A DNA stretch of 23,862 nucleotides from a virus: the IMG/VR virus record IMGVR_UViG_3300034117_000472, positions 1 to 23,862 of that record. One strand, given 5' to 3'. This document shows, in pieces, positions 1 to 7,822 of this stretch (positions are counted from its first letter, which is position 1; the number at the start of each line of letters is the position of its first letter). The translations under genes were made by a program, and so were the position numbers. The notes under the pieces were generated by a model. The model had not been told where the DNA came from. It searched no databases and worked only from the letters and a program-made list of their open reading frames with translations.

Positions 1-199
1 CGAAGCGATCAGGCTCCAGCACGGCGCAATGAGCGGCGGTACCGAACTCCAGTGCGGGACTGGATTCGTTGCGGGTGGTCCCATCCTGCCAAGCGCGGAA
101 GTGAGCGGGCGACTTGCGGAACTGATCGAGACCGGACTTCGAGAGTGCCTTCGTGGCGTGGTAAACCTCCGCCGCTAAGTTGTAGATGGCATCAGCCAT
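1..199 (-). CDS. RecE-like PD-(D/E)XK exonuclease, N-terminal part only
   Basis: The gene begins at ATG 199 behind a GGAGGTG site and runs off the window edge after about 66 residues. The visible part is MADAIYNLAAEVYHATKALS, KSGLDQFRKSPAHFRAWQDG, TTRNESSPALEFGTAAHCAV, LEPDRF. The order Y-H-x-x-x-x-(L/I)-S-x-S-(G/H)-L...F-x-x-S-P-x-H-(Y/F), then a (T/A)-x-x-x-x-F-G-(T/R)-A-x-H-x-x-x-L-x-P is what I recall at the N-terminus of phage PD-(D/E)XK nucleases of the RecE / exodeoxyribonuclease VIII type (DUF3799). Such a 5'-3' exonuclease makes the single strands that a RecT partner anneals. The catalytic D/E-x-K residues lie beyond the edge, so nuclease activity is inferred. It overlaps the RecT-like stop by 8 bases. 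Confidence 0.75.
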   Translation of the reverse strand, partial: MADAIYNLAAEVYHATKALSKSGLDQFRKSPAHFRAWQDGTTRNESSPALEFGTAAHCAVLEPDRF

Positions 200-977
200 T
201 GGACACCTCCGTGGCAACGATCTCGGGGCTGACGATCACCGGCAGCTTGCTCAGGATCAGGTCAGGCTTGGCGATGTACTTGGAGGCGATGGAGTCATCC
301 AGATCACGGAAGGTCTGGCCGTCCCTGATTCGACCGGCTTTGAGGAGCAGGGCGTTCACATCTTCCTCGCGATCCTCGAACAGGGCTTCGAGCTTGGCGG
401 TGATGTCGAAGCTCTTGGTGGGGGCCGTAGCCACTTCAGTCACTGCGGGCTGGAAGTCTTCAGTCTCTTCCGGCGTGTAGATACCGGCGACCACTTCAGG
501 AGCCAGCATGCGGATGGCTTTGGAGATGCATCGAGCGCGGAGCATTGCACCCGGATCTTTGGCCCACCCGGAACCCGGCTTGGCGGGGAGGAGCTGAGCG
601 AGTTTCGCATCCTCGACTGAGAACCCGATCTCGCAGGAATTGCCGTCATAGGTCCAGAGTGCGATGGCAGCGCGGCTATCGAACTGCTTCCAGAGAACCT
701 TGCCGCCACGGGCACGGTAACCGGCCAGCATGGCATCGCTCCTCATAGAGAGGGAGCCATTGATGATGTGATACTCTCTCTTGAAATCGAACGGGGTCTT
801 CTTCTCGGCGGCGCATTGCCACGCGATTAGCTTACCCTGTTCGACCTTGGTGCATCCCAGCATTCCGCTGGCTGCGATCCACTCGCCCATCTTCTCGATG
901 GCGGTGATGGGGTCACCGATCTTGGCGTACATTTCGCCAGAGTCGGTCTGTTGCGTTGTCGTTGCTATTGCATTCAT
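192..977 (-). CDS. RecT-like single-strand annealing protein
   Basis: The start is set at ATG 977 (261 residues, MNAIATTTQQTDSGEMYAKI), in ATGA overlap with the previous gene; the longer open frame would run through it. Visible features of RecT-family annealing proteins are EKMGEWIAASGMLGCTKVEQ (early helix), KREYHIINGSLSMRSDAMLA, GYRARGGKVLWKQFDSRAAI, CEIGFSVEDAKLAQLLPAKP and GSGWAKDPGAMLRARCISKA, then MLAPEVVAGIYTPEE. The W-x-k-x-P-x-x-M-L-x-x-R-x-x-S-x-x-x-R-x-x-x-P-e-v-x-x-G-x-Y-x-x-E-E run is a strong match. It anneals complementary single strands for recombination and repair of phage DNA. The C-terminus (about 210-261) is less typical. It overlaps the RecE-like gene by 8 bases, the natural partner order. 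Confidence 0.75.
   Translation of the reverse strand: MNAIATTTQQTDSGEMYAKIGDPITAIEKMGEWIAASGMLGCTKVEQGKLIAWQCAAEKKTPFDFKREYHIINGSLSMRSDAMLAGYRARGGKVLWKQFDSRAAIALWTYDGNSCEIGFSVEDAKLAQLLPAKPGSGWAKDPGAMLRARCISKAIRMLAPEVVAGIYTPEETEDFQPAVTEVATAPTKSFDITAKLEALFEDREEDVNALLLKAGRIRDGQTFRDLDDSIASKYIAKPDLILSKLPVIVSPEIVATEVSNG
204..210 (-). promoter_or_regulatory. Strong ribosome binding site of the RecE-like gene
   Basis: GGAGGTG on the minus strand sits 4 bases before ATG 199, inside the end of the RecT-like gene. It fixes the start of the truncated nuclease gene. Confidence 0.75.
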
Positions 978-1147
978 TGTGGGTTTTGTCGGAGGAGTTC
1001 CTCGATTACATCGGAGCGGACACGGATAGTGCGCTTCGTGGCTTTCATAGCCGGAAGTTTTCCTGACCGAATCCACCGCCTTACCGTCTCGGGATGAGTC
1101 CCGAGAGCCGAGGCGATCTCTTGGACGGTTAGAAGTTTTACGCTCAC
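974..1147 (-). CDS. Small helix-turn-helix DNA-binding protein (excisionase/MerR-like)
   Basis: The start is set at GTG 1147 (57 residues, MSVKLLTVQEIASALGTHPE); a TTG at 1174 would add nine residues that do not resemble the family. The protein is a single winged helix-turn-helix: VKLLTVQEIASALGTHPETV, then RRWIRSGKLPAMKATKRTIR and VRSDVIEELLRQNPQ. The pattern LTVxEIAxxLGxxPxTVRRWIRSGKLPA...RxRVRxxxxEEFL is the HTH_17 (excisionase-like) family. Members act as recombination directionality factors or as small transcription regulators. No integrase is in the window, so either job is possible. The stop overlaps the RecT-like gene start by ATGA, so the two are translationally coupled. Confidence 0.8.
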   Translation of the reverse strand: MSVKLLTVQEIASALGTHPETVRRWIRSGKLPAMKATKRTIRVRSDVIEELLRQNPQ

Positions 1148-1182
1148 GCAAGCGAATGTAGCCGCGTGTTGCAAACTGTCGA

Positions 1183-1207
1183 GAGTTTTCTTTCGGAAAG
1201 TTTACTC
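1183..1207. promoter_or_regulatory. Interrupted palindrome at the junction of virion and recombination genes
   Basis: Reading GAGT-TTT-CTTT-CGG-AAAG-TTT-ACTC on the plus strand gives a 25-base dyad: 4-bp arms GAGT/ACTC, an internal 3/3 mismatch, then CTTT/AAAG around CGG. It covers the stop of the 881-residue gene and lies upstream of the helix-turn-helix gene. It may be an operator for that protein or a weak hairpin; no T-run follows, so it is not a clear terminator. Confidence 0.35.
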
Positions 1208-3847
1208 GGAAGAGTCTGATCGCATGTATTTCGCGACCGCTTGCTGCATTTGAGCAGGCGGCAATTCAGCCAATCGGGCCAGTGCTTCGAGCTGATTTCT
1301 GCGGCTTACCATTCCGGTCGCACCAGCACCGTGAGCCAACGCCGAAGCAAGCCCCTCGTATCCAATGAAATCAACCAATGAACCAAGACCTGGGGTTGTG
1401 GCCAGCTTTTCAAAAGCCGATCCACTTACCGTCGCACCTGCACCTGCGGCACGTTGCTTGGCCTGATTGATGACTCTGAATCCTGGCACAATTTGATTCT
1501 GAACAACGTCGAAAAGGTTTCGACCGAGGATGGTTTGGAGTTTGGCCGCGCTGTCGGTCCCAGCCATTTCCTTGAGCGATTCCAATCGAGCTGTCATCCC
1601 GGCAGCACCGGGGGTTCCAGCGCGAGTTCCGCCGCCTTCAGCGACCTGAAGCAAAAGCTCTTCGATTGCCTTTGCTCGAATTGTATTCTGAGTAGCTCGG
1701 GCAGATGCGGAACCAGCTACCGCTCTGCGCTCAAGAGCATCCATAACGGTGCGAGTGGTCGCGACATCAGGAAGGTATTGGACGGCACGAGAAACGATTC
1801 CAAGGCTTGCCGGGGTTCCATTCTGAAGCAGCGCAAGCACAGCCTCTGGGCCGCTGCGTTGAGCTTCAGGAAGACTGTTAACGAACTGAACGAACCGGTT
1901 AAGCTCTCGGGTATTTCCGAAACCAAGCTGAGCCAATCCACCTCCACCCTGCCGCTGGACGCTGTTTAGGTCCGCAGCAAGATTTGTCAGGTTGATTTCA
2001 CCTGTAGATTGGTTGATGGATCGATTTACGATGCCCGATTTTACGATGTCGGAAATTGAGGATGAACTCGGCACGTTGCGAACACCTGATGCTCTCAGAT
2101 CATTGATCAGGCTGACGGGATTTGAGAACGCCGGGGTTTCAGAGCCTTGTCGAGCCACTCGCTCGGTCATTACGTCGGCCATCTGTCCTCGCTCAAGCTT
2201 CTCTGGCTTGAACGCCTGAAAAACACCGAACTCATCAAACCTAGGGCGGAACTTTGAGTAGAACGAGTTGGCAGTGCGAAGAGAGGTCGCATCGGCTGCA
2301 CCAAGATACGAAGGAGCCTGATAATCGATTGTTTGGGTAATAAGGTCGGCTATCCGGCGAAGCTCCTTTTTCTCAGGAGTTCCAAACACTTTTCCGGCTT
2401 CATCAGATGCAGTGTAAAGGTTTCTGCGAATCACCCTCAGTTCGTTCAACGAAGCTGGGATATTTTGGTCAAGGATGGCATTGAGACGAGTGAGATAGGG
2501 AGAAAACACTCGACTCTGATCACCGCTGACAAGTCGAGGATACTTGTCGTTTAGATCAATGATGGCCTGCTCAACTGAAGGAAGGGTTCTTCCTGATTTT
2601 TGAGTCAGAACAAACACTGGACGATCTTCAAAGAACCTTACAGGGGTGTAGAGGATGTCCGAATGATCATCGAATGCAGCCTTTGTTCTTTCGATGGTTC
2701 CTTCAACTCTGGCACCCATCTGAGGGGACATGTACGGAGCTGTTGAAAGCAGTCGAGTTTCCCTGTTGATGGCCCTGCGAAATGAGCCTTCAGCATCGGT
2801 GAGAGCTTCTTGAGCAAGACTCTGCTGCGCCCCAGTACGAGCCTTATCAATGGCCTGTTGAGCGGTGGTCACCCCCTTCGCTTCATCAACGAGTCGATTC
2901 ACGGTATTTGCATCCGTGATTCCGAACTCATTGAGAATTTGTCGAACAACGCTTTGAGTGTCTCCTGCCTGACCTTGGATTCCTCGAACGGCAGCAGTGA
3001 TTGCATCGGATTGTTCAAGAAGTTGGCGGTTCAGTTCTTCACCACCAGTTCTTGCTGCGATTCGCTTTTCGGCACCGGCCAAAAATGGAAATGCTTGACC
3101 TACCGTAGCCCTAACGCCGGGTCCAATGCGTTCAACATCCTGAGCATTTTCGATTGCTCGGTTGATCATTCCGGCACCGGCTCTTGCGCCTGCACCAAGA
3201 GTTGCCAATGTGCCTGGAATTGCTGCTCCGATTGCAGTTTCTTTGAGCGCACTTCCTGCGCTTGAAAGAGGATCTTCAAGAGGGTTCTCGATTTTCCCTT
3301 CAACTGCCCCTGCTGCAAGACCACCTAAACCTCCCGCAGCTATGGTCGCTCTAGTTGCGCCAGGAAAACCTCTGAATATTGGAACACCTCCTCGAATTCC
3401 CGCTCCGAACATTTCCCCAACCCGATACTTTTGATCTTCATCGAGTTTCTCAACGGTTTGCGCCCCAGCTTCTCCAAGAAAAGAAGAACCTGCTCCTGCT
3501 GCAATTTGGACTGGAATACTGGCTCCGCCGGTTCCCAGTGCGACCGCTATTGGAACTCCGTATCGAAGAGCTGTTTTAGGATTGAGTTTAGCTGGTGCCT
3601 CTTCATCAAATGCGCTCGGTGCGCCAGCTTGAGCAAGCCTTTCCTCCTCGGCTTGCATTGCAGCACCCATCTTCTGTTCTTGGGTAGGATTGAATCCCGG
3701 CTGCTCTTCACGACGGCGCATCTCGGCAATCGTGGCAGGAGCTTTTTCGGAAGCATATCTCCGCACGGTATCTGAGATTACATCGCGAGATGTTCCGTCT
3801 GGAAACGAAAGGATTCCAACTCCTTCAACTCTTACCTTGATAGCCAT
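1202..3847 (-). CDS. Very large internal/ejection virion protein
   Basis: The start is set at ATG 3847 (881 residues), one base after the previous stop with an upstream GGAAGGGAG. It opens MAIKVRVEGVGILSFPDGTS followed by RDVISDTVRRYASEKA, a short domain (GVGxLxFPDGTSxDVIxxTVRR) that I recall at the N-termini of phage internal virion proteins. Residues about 90-230 are Ala/Gly-rich with hydrophobic stretches (YGVPIAVALGTGGASIPVQI, TIAAGGLGGLAAGAVEG, GAAIPGTLATLGAGARAGAG), able to enter a membrane. The remainder is long helical coiled coil (about 270-520) and a helical C-terminal domain ending YEGLASALAHGAGATGMVSR and MQQAVAKYMRSDSSE. No lysozyme or transglycosylase motif was seen. It is the last virion gene of the block; ejection-channel role is inferred. 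Confidence 0.66.
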   Translation of the reverse strand: MAIKVRVEGVGILSFPDGTSRDVISDTVRRYASEKAPATIAEMRRREEQPGFNPTQEQKMGAAMQAEEERLAQAGAPSAFDEEAPAKLNPKTALRYGVPIAVALGTGGASIPVQIAAGAGSSFLGEAGAQTVEKLDEDQKYRVGEMFGAGIRGGVPIFRGFPGATRATIAAGGLGGLAAGAVEGKIENPLEDPLSSAGSALKETAIGAAIPGTLATLGAGARAGAGMINRAIENAQDVERIGPGVRATVGQAFPFLAGAEKRIAARTGGEELNRQLLEQSDAITAAVRGIQGQAGDTQSVVRQILNEFGITDANTVNRLVDEAKGVTTAQQAIDKARTGAQQSLAQEALTDAEGSFRRAINRETRLLSTAPYMSPQMGARVEGTIERTKAAFDDHSDILYTPVRFFEDRPVFVLTQKSGRTLPSVEQAIIDLNDKYPRLVSGDQSRVFSPYLTRLNAILDQNIPASLNELRVIRRNLYTASDEAGKVFGTPEKKELRRIADLITQTIDYQAPSYLGAADATSLRTANSFYSKFRPRFDEFGVFQAFKPEKLERGQMADVMTERVARQGSETPAFSNPVSLINDLRASGVRNVPSSSSISDIVKSGIVNRSINQSTGEINLTNLAADLNSVQRQGGGGLAQLGFGNTRELNRFVQFVNSLPEAQRSGPEAVLALLQNGTPASLGIVSRAVQYLPDVATTRTVMDALERRAVAGSASARATQNTIRAKAIEELLLQVAEGGGTRAGTPGAAGMTARLESLKEMAGTDSAAKLQTILGRNLFDVVQNQIVPGFRVINQAKQRAAGAGATVSGSAFEKLATTPGLGSLVDFIGYEGLASALAHGAGATGMVSRRNQLEALARLAELPPAQMQQAVAKYMRSDSSE

Positions 3848-3848
3848 G

Positions 3849-5363
3849 TTATTTGATCTCCCTTCCTTGAGCATCCATGTCAATGATAGTGTCCATTACA
3901 TTGGTTCCACCTGCTGGGACCACTTGTCCGATCTTGCCCTTCTTGCCAAGGCTTAAGAATCCGAATTGATCCCTAGTATCAAACCAATTCTGCCTCGCAT
4001 CCTGAACCTCTCTTTGAGTCGCTCGATCAACAAATATGGCGTTGCGATTAAACCGCTTTTCAATCACATCATCCTTAAACGCAGAATCAATAAGCTTCAA
4101 CGCACGAGGCAAGAAGTTGGCCGACTCTGGGTCGCCAAACAGCATCTTTGCAGACCTGAGTTCGTTTCCGGTAAGAGAAGCTCCGAACAGCGTTTTCCTC
4201 TTTCCAGAAACATAGGCTTCAAACTCTTGAATCACATCGTTTAGAGCGGCATACCTCGCATCTTCAACACCGTATTTGTTCTTAATTCCAGTCATCCACG
4301 CCTTAAACCCATTGAATCCTTTCTGTGAAACTTTCGCCAAGTCTCCAGTTCCTTGAAACGCGGATATTGCTTGAGCAAGTGATCCAGCCATGCCGAGGCC
4401 CTCAACATAAGAATTAAGAGCTTCTCTTTCATCCTTAGCCATTGCTCTAGTCACACCGGCAGCAACCCTAAATTCCTCATTATCTTTAGATGATTGAGGA
4501 ATCTGAGGGTACAGAGACTGGAGTTTTTCTTTGTCTGGTTTTTCAGACTTAAGCTCTTGCATGAACCCTTTGAGCGCCTGCTGTTCAAGCTTATCCTTCT
4601 CCTCAAATGCGTACTTCTTCGTTCTGTTGGCGTAATTTGCTTTTGCTATATCAGCTTCAGCCATAGCTCTTGCAGGAGAAAATGACGTTACATCAACAAC
4701 CGTTGGATAATCTCCAGTTTGCTGAAACGCTTGAAGCTCTCCAATAGCCCTCTTACCAGACTCTTCGGTGTATGCACCGGCTTGCATCGAAGGACGCTTG
4801 GCCTCGATTGCGCCCCTGATTTCACCAGAGGTTGATTCGGGGCTGACGCTGATTCCAAGACCCTTTGCCTGATTAAACAGGTCGCGTCTCTGCAACGTCT
4901 CGGTTTGTTCATACTCAGCAAGTCTCTTTGCCAAGTCAGTTTGAGCCTGAGCTGCGGCAATTTGGAATGCGGGTTCAGATTGCAGCGGTGACTGATAGGG
5001 TCCAGTAGGGCTTTTAAGACCTTCTGTGGCTCCTTGAGCCGCAGCGACATCTCGACGAACCCGCTTCCTATAGGCATCAGCCATCTTCTCCTCAAAGGTG
5101 GCACCTTCCGGGAGAGCAATACCCTGCTGAAGAGAGTTTACGAATAGCTGCCTTTCAATCGCTCGCTTCTCATCCCGCTTGTTGAACTCCTCTTGAAGCA
5201 GCGCCTGACGCGCCCTAGCGGCCTCCTGAGCGCGTTGAGTGCTTCCAGTGATCTGGCCAGCCAATCCGCCAGTCAGGACGTTGAAGATGTTGGAAGCGAT
5301 ACCAGGACGATACTGAGCTTGCGCCTCGATGTTGGCGGGATCGGGATAATTAGGTTTAGCCAT
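3849..5363 (-). CDS. Large helical internal/ejection virion protein
   Basis: This 504-residue, helix-rich protein opens MAKPNYPDPANIEAQAQYRP. A hydrophobic/Gly segment (GIASNIFNVLTGGLAGQITG, residues 21-40) may insert in membrane. Next are charged helices (AARARQALLQEEFNKRDEKR) and long Gln/Glu/Lys helices through about residue 300, a helical middle (LGMAGSLAQAISAFQGTGDL), and a C-terminal part with EAYVSGKRKTLFGASLTGNE and LRSAKMLFGDPESANFLPRA. The VDRATQREVQDARQNWFDTR end is charged. The size, composition and position resemble the internal virion proteins of podoviruses that form the DNA-ejection channel, but no enzymatic motif was seen. The gene is more AT-rich than the portal. It ends one base before the next ATG. 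Confidence 0.62.
   Translation of the reverse strand: MAKPNYPDPANIEAQAQYRPGIASNIFNVLTGGLAGQITGSTQRAQEAARARQALLQEEFNKRDEKRAIERQLFVNSLQQGIALPEGATFEEKMADAYRKRVRRDVAAAQGATEGLKSPTGPYQSPLQSEPAFQIAAAQAQTDLAKRLAEYEQTETLQRRDLFNQAKGLGISVSPESTSGEIRGAIEAKRPSMQAGAYTEESGKRAIGELQAFQQTGDYPTVVDVTSFSPARAMAEADIAKANYANRTKKYAFEEKDKLEQQALKGFMQELKSEKPDKEKLQSLYPQIPQSSKDNEEFRVAAGVTRAMAKDEREALNSYVEGLGMAGSLAQAISAFQGTGDLAKVSQKGFNGFKAWMTGIKNKYGVEDARYAALNDVIQEFEAYVSGKRKTLFGASLTGNELRSAKMLFGDPESANFLPRALKLIDSAFKDDVIEKRFNRNAIFVDRATQREVQDARQNWFDTRDQFGFLSLGKKGKIGQVVPAGGTNVMDTIIDMDAQGREIK
3858..3866 (-). promoter_or_regulatory. Ribosome binding site of the 881-residue protein
   Basis: GGAAGGGAG on the minus strand lies 10 bases before ATG 3847, overlapping the end of the previous gene. 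It supports starting at MAIKVRVEGV rather than at the upstream Met (3883), which would overlap the previous gene by 35 bases. Confidence 0.65.
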
Positions 5364-5366
5364 AGG

Positions 5367-5804
5367 TTAGTAGCCTCCAGCGAAAGTGTTTTTCTTGCGA
5401 AGTGTTCCGGGTTCGACGGGCATGGGCATTGCGCTGCGATCAGGATTGAGTTCGCTGCCAACGGGTTCTGGAACCGGAGGATTTCCGTAGGCTTTCATTC
5501 GCTCTTCCAGACGGCGTTGGAGTTCATCCTGAATGATCTGCTGCTTCGCCATATCTCGCTGCTCCAGCTTGTCGTTCATGCCGCTGGCCTGACCGTAGAT
5601 ACCTCCGGTAAGCAGGTTTCCGAGGCGTTCCATGATGCTCGGATCATACTTCGCAGCTTCGCGAACCAGCTCTGGGTTAGCGCGGAATGCCTCGGCCTCA
5701 GCGAGCTTCTGACGCTCAAGCTCCTTGTCGCGCCCGCTGAGGCTATTGTACAAGCCAGCGGTGGCAAAGTTTGCAGCGTTCTGGAGGAAGTTCTCGAAAG
5801 CCAT
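5367..5804 (-). CDS. Helical small virion protein, shares a motif with the next gene
   Basis: This 145-residue protein is helical and charged. It opens MAFENFLQNAANFATAGLYN, has ELERQKLAEAEAFRANPELV, then SIMERLGNLLTGGIYGQASG and MNDKLEQRDMAKQQIIQDEL, and ends in a Pro-rich tail. The LTGGIYGQASG piece followed by a charged helix is close to NVLTGGLAGQITGSTQRAQE in the next protein (residues 28-47), so the two may be distant duplicates. Family unknown; an internal virion role is inferred from the flanking large helical proteins. It ends 3 bases before the next ATG. Confidence 0.6.
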   Translation of the reverse strand: MAFENFLQNAANFATAGLYNSLSGRDKELERQKLAEAEAFRANPELVREAAKYDPSIMERLGNLLTGGIYGQASGMNDKLEQRDMAKQQIIQDELQRRLEERMKAYGNPPVPEPVGSELNPDRSAMPMPVEPGTLRKKNTFAGGY

Positions 5805-5809
5805 GACGA

Positions 5810-6499
5810 TTACCTTCTCAAATCATTGAGCATGGATCGACCGGCCATGCGACCGTTCATCACGCGCATTGCGGCAGCGAGGATCTCATCGGGATCGTAA
5901 TTGATGTATCCATTGTACGGGTTCAAAGCCTCCTGCATCCGTCGAGCGGGAATCGGAACAGTGGTTGGTTCGACAATGGACGGAGTTGATGTGACCGAAG
6001 ACCCCGGAAGGGTGATCGGCTTAGGGGGCTTAGGTGGAGTAACCGGAGCGACCGGAGGCTGGCTCAGATCCAAGATCGGAGTCGATGTCACCGAAGATCT
6101 CGGAAGCACGATTGGAAGCCTGCCGGGCCACGAACCAAGTCCTATTCCACCGGAAGTTAATAACGTACCATCCTCAAGCTTGATTGTAGTTGGAGGTGTT
6201 CCGGCTCCTGTAACCCCACCGGAAATTGGCGATGAAGGATTGTAGGTATCGGAAGTGAGAGTTTCATCACCCGGCTTGACGCTCTCATTGCTTGGCGGGG
6301 CTTGAAACTCAAATTCACCCTTCCTCCAGTTGTATGGAGCCTCTCGACCATACGCATCAAGACCGTAAAAAACGTCACCAATCCTAACTCCCCCCATGTC
6401 TGGGACCAAATCACCAAGTTTATATCCCGGATAACCGGGAAACTCGTCAACCGTATCGCTCGGCGATGCCGCTGTTGAATCGGTGGTATCGTTTGCCAT
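5810..6499 (-). CDS. Pro/Thr/Ser-rich virion-region protein with internal repeat
   Basis: This 229-residue protein has an acidic, disordered start (MANDTTDSTAASPSDTVDEF), a short folded part (PGYKLGDLVPDMGGVRIGDV, FYGLDAYGREAPYNWRKGEF), and a long Pro/Thr/Ser region holding PIVLPRSSVTSTPIL (residues 129-143) and PITLPGSSVTSTPSI (161-175). The C-terminus is helical and basic (DEILAAAMRVMNGRMAGRSM, LNDLRR). No family is recognised. Position between probable ejection proteins suggests an internal virion protein or linker. It starts 3 bases after the previous stop. Real coding is supported by the smooth spacing with both neighbours. Confidence 0.6.
   Translation of the reverse strand: MANDTTDSTAASPSDTVDEFPGYPGYKLGDLVPDMGGVRIGDVFYGLDAYGREAPYNWRKGEFEFQAPPSNESVKPGDETLTSDTYNPSSPISGGVTGAGTPPTTIKLEDGTLLTSGGIGLGSWPGRLPIVLPRSSVTSTPILDLSQPPVAPVTPPKPPKPITLPGSSVTSTPSIVEPTTVPIPARRMQEALNPYNGYINYDPDEILAAAMRVMNGRMAGRSMLNDLRR
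5975..6115 (-). repeat. Two direct copies of a 45-bp unit (PI(V/T)LPxSSVTSTPxI)
   Basis: Copies at 6071-6115 and 5975-6019 on the minus strand encode near-identical 15-residue pieces separated by a Pro-rich linker (QPPVAPVTPPKPPK). The DNA copies differ at several bases but are aligned in frame, so this is an older tandem duplication. Confidence 0.7.
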
Positions 6500-6502
6500 A
6501 GC

Positions 6503-7822
6503 TCAAGCCTTAGGAACCAAGTTATTGATCCGACCGATCATCCAGTTGGCCACCAACTTCTTCGCCTTCGGTTTATCCTTGAGCCACTTCGCGAACTTCT
6601 CCGCGTTGCTGTCGTAGAAGCTCTTGAACCAAGCGGGTCCAACGAGTTCCTTCCAGAAGTAGAACGCTTCCCACTGATCGGGAATGCACTCGCGAGCGAC
6701 GTAGCAACCAGCAGCACTTCCGAGTGCGCCGATTGCTCCGGTGACACCTTTGAGGATTGCCAACGGTGAACCAGCCTGCGAAGCCTCGAACGCGTTCTGG
6801 GCGTTCTGGAGCGCGAAGTTGGAGCCGGTCTGAAGCAACTGACCGGGACCGGCTTGCTGCATGCCTTGCATGAGCTGAGGTGCAGCAAACGGAGACGCAC
6901 CTTGCTGGAGTCCACCAAGTTGAGCGGCTTGAGAGACGATGGGCTGGAGACCCAGAGCGGACTGGATGTTCGCGATATTCTGCTGCTGAGAACTCTGGCG
7001 TTGTTGCTGCGAAGCCATTTGGCCCGCGAAGGTCTGTTGCTGAGCGGTGTTCCGCTGACCGGTGGCTGCGAGGATATTCTGGAACGCTTCCTGAGCTTGG
7101 CGATTGGCGACATCGCTCGTGGTCTGACCGCTCTGGAGTAAGCCAAGAGCTTGCTGACGGCGCTGGACATCGGCATTCGCAATAGCCTCACCAACCGCCC
7201 GCGCCTCGCGGAAAGCGGAAAGGTTGCCAAGGATGTTTCCAGTAGCAGTGCCACGAGCGCGAACAGCTTGCTCAGCGGCTCGGATCATTGCGGGATCAAG
7301 CGTTCCAGCTTGAGCGAGACCGGCACTGATCTGGCGTTCGAGGTTGCTGCGGATGTTCGCTGCTTCGCCGGTATCCTGTGGGCCGGTGGGAATGCCGACA
7401 CGCTCGTAGGTGGGGGCAGCGGGAGCGGTCTCGGCAATGGGGCGTTGCCCAATGCTCTCCATGAAGTTCTCATAGAGATCATAGCGTTTAGGATCAGCGG
7501 CCTTAAGCTCTTTAAGGCGTTGCTCGGCAAACTGAGTTCCGAATTCCTTGGAGAGATCAAGCTGACTCTTCGTGAACTCAGGAGCAAGAGATGCTAGTGC
7601 GCGAGCTGTTTCGCGTGTGACATCGATGTCAGAAATGCCGCTGAAATCATACGGACGCTCTCCGATTACTTTTCCAGACGCGTCATAGACTGGGTACGAT
7701 CCCTTGCCTCCGGTCCTAGACGCCGCCTCGATCTGTCTTAAGACAGGAAAAGTTTGAGCTTGTGCGTAAACCGCTTCGCGGTTTGCCGCTGCCATATCTG
7801 GAGCATTGTAATCACCACCCAT
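6503..7822 (-). CDS. Probable internal/ejection virion protein with CxxAREC...W C-terminal domain
   Basis: This 439-residue protein has a helical N-terminus (PDMAAANREAVYAQAQTFPV), a YPVYDASGKVIGERPYDFSG segment, and a long Ala/Gln/Arg-rich helical middle (ANADVQRRQQALGLLQSGQT, GLQQGASPFAAPQLMQGM). The last 70 residues (370-439) are distinct: AAGCYVARECIPDQWEAFYF, WKELVGPAWFKSFYDSNAEK, FAKWLKDKPKAKKLVANWMI. I recall this C-terminal block (CxVAREVYG...W..FR.WL...P.WF...Y...G.....WL...P.....++.WMD) from many phage virion proteins and some lysis proteins, always at a C-terminus. The protein is probably packed inside the capsid or the tail and ejected with DNA. ATG 7822 is supported by an AAGGA site. 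The Gln-rich region is low-complexity. Confidence 0.7.
   Translation of the reverse strand: MGGDYNAPDMAAANREAVYAQAQTFPVLRQIEAASRTGGKGSYPVYDASGKVIGERPYDFSGISDIDVTRETARALASLAPEFTKSQLDLSKEFGTQFAEQRLKELKAADPKRYDLYENFMESIGQRPIAETAPAAPTYERVGIPTGPQDTGEAANIRSNLERQISAGLAQAGTLDPAMIRAAEQAVRARGTATGNILGNLSAFREARAVGEAIANADVQRRQQALGLLQSGQTTSDVANRQAQEAFQNILAATGQRNTAQQQTFAGQMASQQQRQSSQQQNIANIQSALGLQPIVSQAAQLGGLQQGASPFAAPQLMQGMQQAGPGQLLQTGSNFALQNAQNAFEASQAGSPLAILKGVTGAIGALGSAAGCYVARECIPDQWEAFYFWKELVGPAWFKSFYDSNAEKFAKWLKDKPKAKKLVANWMIGRINNLVPKA

Noticed and set aside
192-1151. 319-residue version of the RecT-like gene
   Set aside because: The extra 58 residues run through the helix-turn-helix gene in another frame; ATG 977 with ATGA coupling is the natural start.
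1202-3883. 893-residue version of the last virion gene
   Set aside because: The 12 extra residues overlap the previous gene; ATG 3847 has one-base spacing and a GGAAGGGAG site.
5193-5900. 235-codon plus-strand frame across three minus-strand genes
   Set aside because: Spans gene boundaries on the other strand and lacks any recognisable protein pattern.
1202-7822. Peptidoglycan-degrading domain in the ejection proteins
   Set aside because: I looked for lysozyme or transglycosylase motifs in the 881-, 504- and 439-residue products and saw none.
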